Below, piece after piece: positions 59,301 to 64,000 of a stretch of DNA of 64,000 bases. Within the stretch, counting starts at the first letter, position 1. Every line of letters starts with the position of its first letter. Origin of the DNA: Dendrophyllia cribrosa. Its lineage: Eukaryota; Cnidaria; Anthozoa; Scleractinia; Dendrophylliidae. The position numbers and the translations under genes were made by a program. Under the pieces are notes generated by a model. The model was given only the letters and a program-made list of their open reading frames with translations. It was not told the DNA's origin and made no database searches. The stretch covers positions 13,597,536-13,661,535 of the forward strand of contig JAJLRJ010000005.1 of NCBI GenBank assembly GCA_024195265.1. Direction: 5' to 3'.

Positions 59301-62300
59301 TTTCTTATCGTGATTTTATTGCCAAGCCCAGGAAGAAGTCGGAAGGCTTTCTCCCCAGTGAAAAAAAGGAAAAGGAAGAAATGCCCTGGAGGAAAGAAGT
59401 CCGAGAACTAAGGGAGAGACCTACAGAAGATGAGCAAATAAGTCAATCGTCTCGCTCAGAAGTTGAATCTGCACCCAATGATTCTTGGTATAGGAACTCG
59501 TACGCACCTGACTCAAGCCGCATGTATCCCGATCGTCAACCCGGTGTGCAAAACTTGTCTTATAAGGATTTTATTTGTCCACCATCGAAAGCAGATGAAC
59601 AAAAGGTACCGGTACGGCGTAAATCAACTAAAGTTCAAGATCTTACCCAGAAGTTTGCTACCATTGAACGTGAGAAAAATCTACCCAAAGAAAGTGGTCC
59701 TCCATCGCGTAAATCATTAGTAGATGTAGCAGAGCTGAAAAGAATAGAACGGGACATGAAAACACGAAGTTGGCATGGCTTCCCTACCGCCGAATACGAC
59801 TCAGATGATGAGTATGACGTGGGATATCGCCCGCGCAGAAGATCACAAGAGGAAAGGGAAGAGAGGTTGCGAGAACAACACCATCGGGAGAACGTTTCTG
59901 GACTGCAGGAACTTGACGATGTGTTTCAAGATCCAGAAGGCTACTTTGAACAGATACAAGCACCTCCCCCTGAGAAAAACATAGAGGAAGGAGTGCGTGT
60001 TCAGTATGAGGCTCCAGCGCGGGAAGGACACGACGAGAGAAGACAAGAAGTTGTTACCGTACGTTCAACGAATCATTATGGTCGCTACAGACCACATGAA
60101 CAACACGGTCAGTCTACATTATATGCTGCACATAGAGACGATTATTACCAAAACTATCCCGTCAGTGACGCACCTATTCAAAAACGCAAACCGTCAGATG
60201 ATCGAGTGGTTGTAATGCAATCCTGGATTCAGCCAAATCGCGTAGAATTAGCTGAAGCTCAAGCTCCCAGTGAACCAGAACATGTAGAAAAGAGGAATGT
60301 CAATCAAGAATACATTCCAAGGGGTAACGGTCCATATGCTCCAGAGCATTACAAAAATGAATGGCCCTACCGCGAGTACGAAAAGATCGAACCTAACCAG
60401 CCAAGTAGAGATCAAAGAAATGGAGATAACTTGTTTTCAAAGCCCAGCGACCCCAACGAAGAAAAATGTTTCATTGAAGAAAGCGAATATCCACGACAGA
60501 ACCAACCATATCATCCAGGATACAGCAGTTACAGAGAGCAAAATCAAGTCCGACACGACTATGGGATGACAACAGAAATGCATTCAGACCCACGAGAACA
60601 GAGAAGTCAGCAAATGCAAATGCCTGCCAAGGATAGCGGAGCTATGATTTTTGGCGGCCCAATTGTTGTCACTGCACGACGGAGTCAACGGTCCGAGAAA
60701 CCTAAAGTTGTGAGAGATCGCGGAACTCACGATTTTGTGCCAGCTGAAGTAAGACCCCACGAAAGCAGGGTGGTGCGGGACGATGTGGATTTTTTCCCAG
60801 CGGAAGAGAGATCGTATAATAACAGAGATAATATAAAGTCGACGCAGGATGGAAGAGAAACCATTGAGAATGCACGACGTCTAGTCTTACAGGATATTAA
60901 AAGTATTGGCAAAAAAGACGTCGTTGAGCCCCCTGAAGAAACCAAAACGGCGTACCGGCCGCAGGTGTTTGGCGTGTTTGCACGTACCGATCCGAACGAA
61001 AGCCAGCGTCGTGATGATTTACATGAGCGTCAGTCGTCGGAGTTTCCAGTAAAGGAAACCGAAGGTAGTTTTCAAGAAACGCGTCGTGCCAACACGCGTT
61101 ACCTGAATGAAAACGAGGAAGAGAATCCACAAGATTGGAAAACTCTGCAGAGTGGAAACGACGAGTTGTGGTACGCGGAATCAAACCCACACCACAGAGA
61201 CGAAAGCTATGGTTACGAAAACAGTGTGTCAGACCATACCGAGCTTCACCCAACGGTTGTATCAATGGTGGAAAGTCAGACACGGCAGTGGGGGAGCGGA
61301 GCATTCGATGAGTCTCCACAGAAAGATGAAGAGCGAACAGGACGGCAACGGGTAATGAACTTTTCAAATGACCACGACGATGACTTATCGAGCGATAACA
61401 AGGGTGGCGTTTTTCAAACAGCCACAACGGACGCAGTTCCGGTAGAAACGCGCGAAGCTGATCGAAGGCGAGAGCAGAAAGAAAAAGAAGAGATGGTACG
61501 AAGGCAATTAGGGGACGCCGAGTACAGGGAGAAGTACAGGAAGGAGTTCGAGGAGAAGAATCGCAAACAACGAGAAAAATCCAACTACCTCATGAGCTTA
61601 CAAATGAGGGCGGCTATGGACTCTGGTGAAGATGTAGATTATGGTGAAGATACCGAAAGCACAACAAGGGATAGAGAGTTTCAAGTTAAACAGCAGCAAA
61701 GTCAAGACAACACTTGGAAAAAAGAAACCGAAACCGAAAAACCGCGATTTAACGGCAATGTTGATGACAAAGAACTGATGAACGTAGTTGCTGCAGAAGA
61801 AGATTACTGGCACCATAAAATGGAGAGCAACAAAACGGAACGGCAGAACAGAGAAGCAAGCCGCCACGAGCGACCGAGGCGGTCGAAAAGTGAGGAATCG
61901 CAGCCACGAATCAATGGAATTGATTTTGTTGGCGAGGAAGACATTGTCCGCAGAGAATACAAAGACTTTGAGCACGAGGTGCGCCTTAGAAAGCTCAAAG
62001 CAGAGGAGGAGTTTATGGCTCAAGAAGCTGATAGATTAATGAAAGAAAGAGCCGCTTTGAAACAGAAAATAGAAGTCGAAGAGCCCATCGTCGCCCCGGT
62101 AGAGAAACCGCCAGTAGAATTTACCATCAACGAGGAAGCGCTTAAAAGTTTACTGGCCGAAGATAAAAAGGAAGAGAACTTTTACGATGAGAATAGAAAT
62201 CGTGATTTTTCAAAGACACGAATATCTGGACAAAAAGATCCCTTCTATAACGATAAAGATTATCCATCTCAGGTGCAAGATAAAGGAAGACAGCATTCAG

Positions 62301-63201
62301 ATAAAATTAAAAGTTCAAAGCCACAAGCAGAGGTTGTTCCAATGAACGGTCACTATCACGACAGTGAAGTTTCCCGGAAAGCACCAGCTGAAATACTAAA
62401 GCAAAACGGAGATCCCTTTATCGAAGAGGACTTCCCAGGGTATTCCGGAACAGACCCGGAAGAGAACGGCTTTGAAGGATATAGTATTTACCAGACATTT
62501 ATTCACGGCGAAAGTAATCACGTAATGTGCATGAGCTGCGGGACGTCAATCGAGAAGAGTGCCGCGATGTATATAGCAGAGTTGGACCGCTACTGGCACG
62601 TGAACTGCTTCAGCTGTGTTGTGTGCCGAGCGTGGTTTGGGGACGAGTATAGCCCGGTCCTTCACATCACCAACTCCATGTTACATTGCGAGCGTTGCTA
62701 CATAACGTCTGAGGGTAAGTTGCAGTGGATCGGGACCCCTGGGCCTCTTCCCTAGATTTTTTCGCCCAGGGAAAGTTCAACGAACGCCGTTTTTGCATTC
62801 CTCATCCATAGCAAGTTGTCGATTTTTCAAGCAACAGGCAATTAGTTCCATTTTTCGCTTGTTGTCGACTATTCCTGAGAAAAAAACTACTTATGGTCTT
62901 AAAGAAAAACTTGTGTAACAATTTTCATGTAAATGCGCTATTTATGATGGGAAAATAAAAACTGTACCCTTTTGAATTTTTTACAAAGATTGTCCTGGCA
63001 GCATGAATTTTAATCTATCCGTAGTTCAAGAAAATAACATTGAGACCTTTGTAGTTTTTCGCGAGTTAAGCGTGTTTCACTGATTCTCTAGAGCTATTTA
63101 TCGCGGTTTTGTTTAAATTGCATAAAGCTCTGTCCCTCTGTTTTTCTTTAATCTTATATCTATTTCTTTCTTTTTCAGGGGAAAGATGTACAGAAGTGTA
63201 G
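39555..63201 (+). CDS. LIMCH1/LMO7: LIMCH1/LMO7-like CH and LIM domain protein, 15 exons
   Basis: Vertebrate LIMCH1 and LMO7 are actomyosin and cell-junction scaffolds with an N-terminal CH and a C-terminal LIM domain; this has that plan. Exons: 39555-39755, 39882-39952, 42515-42584, 43453-43562, 46077-46116, 50086-50181, 51271-51453, 53607-53813, 54497-54649, 55149-55298, 55978-56127, 56682-56831, 57449-57601, 57797-62714, 63179-63201. All have GT/AG borders and compatible phases, giving 2224 aa; starting at the better ATG 39624 gives 2201. The CH domain fills exons 1-6 (ESRRWIE, DGILLCE, DNINLFFKACE, VAITILWLSKAA). Exons 7-13 are phase-0 repeats. Exon 14 holds six MPWRKE repeats (residues about 771-1115), a long charged and coiled-coil-like part, and a complete zinc-binding LIM (2156-2212). 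The last exon adds ERCTEV. The middle is low-complexity, rich in E, K, R and Q. Confidence 0.92.
41567..41960 (+). mobile_element. Family C MITE, uninterrupted copy
   Basis: AAAAGGACACTGTCCCGGCT at the left and CGTCGGGACAGTGTCATTTT at the right are inverted repeats with TTAA at or next to both ends. About 394 bp, no coding frame. It shows the pre-insertion state of the nested copies at 9941 and 50330. It lies in intron 2 of the LIMCH1-like gene. Confidence 0.85.
47040..49059. mobile_element. Family K composite element, about 2 kb, with nested insertions
   Basis: ACCGTGTGGCACTAAACTTT at the left and AAATTTAGTGCCACACGGTA at the right are inverted repeats continuing into TTTTGCGG words. Inside, a family I element is split: its left part ends near 47333 and its right part resumes near 48585, separated by an (AT)n tract and about 1.2 kb of unrelated sequence. 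It lies in intron 5 of the LIMCH1-like gene. Confidence 0.55.
47335..47385. repeat. (AT)n microsatellite, about 25 units
   Basis: An uninterrupted AT dinucleotide run of about 51 bp, at the left junction of the sequence inserted into the family I copy. Confidence 0.98.
49691..49959 (-). mobile_element. Family B MITE, diverged copy
   Basis: Left end GAACTGTTTTCAGTTAAGTG after TA; right end TTTGAAAACCGCTG followed by TA. The interior keeps TGATTGGCTAAAAAATCTCG, AACCAATCAGAAGTAAAACC and TGATTGGCCAGAGTG. It lies in intron 5, shortly before exon 6. Confidence 0.75.
50445..50701 (-). mobile_element. SINE family 2 (tRNA-headed), minus strand
   Basis: The minus strand starts GAGCAGGGGTGGCGTAGTGG (A-box TGGCGTAGTGG) and has a B-box-like GGTTTGATTCC about 40 nt later. 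A body with GGGTACTCCGGTTTTCCCC follows, then an A/T-rich tail. GCAA flanks both sides (50441-50444, 50702-50705). It interrupts a family C element whose halves join cleanly when it is removed. Confidence 0.8.
50880..51092 (+). mobile_element. Family A MITE, full length, TTAA-bounded
   Basis: It begins TTAACCCTTAATTCCCAAGA and ends CAGGGAATGAAAGAGTTAA; the outer 16 or so bp are imperfect inverted repeats bounded by TTAA. This 213-bp copy defines the family. It lies inside a family C element in intron 6. Confidence 0.75.
52151..52548. mobile_element. Family I MITE, TA-bounded
   Basis: GGGAGAGTTAGCAACCACGA at the left and GTCGTTGCTAAAGCTCCC at the right are inverted repeats flanked by TA. The interior (AACGCCAAAGAAAACGTCA; TTAACCGTCGTGTGTTCACG; GGGAACGGCAAAGAAATGTA) matches the split copy inside family K. 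A GCTGCCCTC 9-mer is repeated four times near the right end (52486-52535). Confidence 0.75.
52568..52936 (-). mobile_element. Family F MITE, reverse copy
   Basis: GAGCGCTTTCCTTTTGTATG at the left and ATGGAAAGCGCCCC at the right. The interior is the reverse complement of 8051-8407. A 14-bp unit GGTATGGTAAATCC is triplicated near the left end. It lies 20 bp from the family I element in intron 7. Confidence 0.75.
53973..54291. mobile_element. Inverted-repeat element with a tRNA-like interior
   Basis: AATCATACCGTCCAGAAGGA at the left is matched by TCCTTCTGGACGGTATGATT at the right. The arms run about 50 bp (through GGACACC and GAGACTTATATAACG). Read on the minus strand, the interior has a tRNA-like run with GGTGGTACAGTGGTATGGTA and, about 35 nt on, GGTTCTATCC, resembling A and B boxes. 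Confidence 0.75.
54690..55040 (+). repeat. Family A core, amplified copy
   Basis: The words AAAAGTACTGCTGAAGAG, TTTCATTTGAATGGTCACAC and ACTCAAAAGTTAGAACCAC recur two to three times. Similar in structure to 16050-16512. It lies in intron 9 of the LIMCH1-like gene. Confidence 0.55.
58373..59425 (+). repeat. LIMCH1/LMO7: Six-copy MPWRKE protein repeat within exon 14
   Basis: EEMPWRKEV/I-R/K-E starts at 58373, 58583, 58757, 58970, 59174 and 59375 (spacing 70, 58, 71, 68 and 67 codons). Nearly every copy is preceded by a second motif of the type LSYRDMVRAPPKKSRETF (also AQYLELVVPPSKKAMDSF, LSYKEFNTAPSRKRRDVF, PAYHELVAKPPRKARDNF, FSYRDFIAKPRKKSEGF), and a seventh such motif (LSYKDFICPPSK) follows the last copy. 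The paired motifs define a repeat of about 68 residues. Function unknown. Confidence 0.9.
62528..62698 (+). other. LIMCH1/LMO7: LIM domain of the LIMCH1-like protein
   Basis: Zinc ligands follow the LIM pattern: C-x2-C (CMSC), 19 residues, H-x2-C (HVNC), then C-x2-C-x2-C as CFSCVVC, 20 residues, C-x2-C (CERC). All eight ligands are present, so the domain should fold. LIM domains bind proteins, often actin-linked partners. It is encoded at the end of the giant exon, with only the last few codons of the protein in exon 15. Confidence 0.92.
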
Positions 63202-64000
63202 TAAAAGACTCATTTTAAGTTTAACATGGCTGTTAAAGACCTGTTCATGTTCGTTTGTAAGATTTTTATGTAATGCAACATTTTTTCCAAAGCGTCGTAA
63301 AACAACATTGCAGCAGAAATTTTTGACATTTGACATAAGACATCAAAGCGTAAAACTGTTAGGGGAATGGTCAAAACTACTGTAAAAGACTGTTTCTTTC
63401 TGTACCCCTTTGTTTAGTTACAATGAAAATACATATCCTTGTACAGTCGAGATGTCCTTAGGGCTGGTCACGCAATCGTGACGAGCCTGGGGACATCACC
63501 CCACCCCGCTAAAGATGAAGTCTGGATCCGCCATTAGTCATTTATGACCTAAGACAGTTGTTCCTTTACTGAATATCATGATTTGTAATTTCGCCGCGGC
63601 AGGAATATGCAGTTCGCGACCGTGATTTAGTTTTCAGTATTTTGTAAAACAAAATGCTTTAAAAGCGGACATTTTTACGTAGTCGTTGTTGTAAAAAATC
63701 GCTAGTATAGTACAACATGCCACAATTTTACATTTTACTTTGTACAACTAGCCAAGTAAGAAACTTCTGAAAAATAGAAGAATTAGGCTTTCTTGATAAA
63801 AAATAAATGACTAAGAAAATAGATATCGCCGATTCTAATTTTTCGTACTACACCATCATCCCATCCCGCTCAAAATCGGGGGATTAATCCAGATGTAGTT
63901 CAAAACTGTCCTCAGTCCCTACCCCTTCGTTGATTTGGTATGTGATATATCCATGTTTCGCGCACCATAATATGCTATTGAAATACCGAGGTCTATGCTC
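63202..64000 (+). other. 3' UTR and flank of the LIMCH1-like gene
   Basis: No further coding sequence was seen after the stop at 63199-63201. A candidate poly(A) signal lies at 63802-63807. The rest is AT-rich without a recognised repeat. Confidence 0.5.
63802..63807 (+). terminator. Candidate polyadenylation signal
   Basis: AATAAA about 600 nt after the stop codon of the LIMCH1-like gene. It is the first canonical hexamer I found downstream of the last exon; cleavage site not determined. Confidence 0.45.

Noticed and set aside
62715..62755. Extension of the LIM-protein frame to the stop at 62755
   Set aside because: A consensus donor (GAGG|GTAAGT) precedes it and a strong acceptor with an in-frame short exon follows at 63179; read-through is kept only as a possible isoform.

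Overview
The window reads as nuclear DNA of an anthozoan cnidarian, most likely a stony coral. This rests on an intronless class A receptor of the kind expanded in cnidarians, intron-rich orthologues of animal genes (HSPA4/Hsp110 and LIMCH1/LMO7), AT-rich noncoding DNA and dense short non-autonomous transposons. The species cannot be named from the sequence alone. No bacterial genes, CRISPR array, rRNA gene or convincing functional tRNA gene was seen.

Layout. 1-3394: repeat-rich intergenic DNA. 3395-4522 (+): a single-exon G-protein-coupled receptor whose stop codon lies at the edge of a degenerate MITE. 4523-9079: intergenic DNA with several inverted-repeat elements. 9080-32850 (-): a complete 19-exon gene for an HSPA4/Hsp110-type chaperone (872 aa by my reconstruction); every exon junction keeps frame with GT/AG borders. 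Its promoter (about 33000-33240) has a TATA box, a perfect three-unit heat-shock element just upstream, and a seven-unit heat-shock element array further up. 33250-39489: intergenic DNA with repeats and a LINE remnant. 39490-63201 (+): a 15-exon gene for a LIMCH1/LMO7-like protein (about 2224 aa). It has an N-terminal calponin-homology domain, a run of tandemly duplicated phase-0 exons, one 4.9 kb exon carrying six copies of an MPWRKE motif, a C-terminal LIM domain, and a last exon ending in a PDZ-type tripeptide. 63202-64000: its 3' UTR and flank.

The introns are a graveyard of short mobile elements. I grouped the recurring ones into families named here by letter: A (TTAA-bounded, about 210 bp), B (TA-bounded, about 280 bp, rich in CCAAT boxes), C and D (both TTAA-bounded with similar ends), E to K, two tRNA-headed SINE families, LINE tails, foldbacks and minisatellites. 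Several are nested, which gives relative insertion ages.

The three genes have no evident joint pathway: a surface receptor, a cytosolic chaperone cofactor (nucleotide exchange factor for Hsp70) and an actomyosin/junction scaffold. Coordinates of exons were deduced by hand from splice consensus, frame and family similarity; no transcript data were available.
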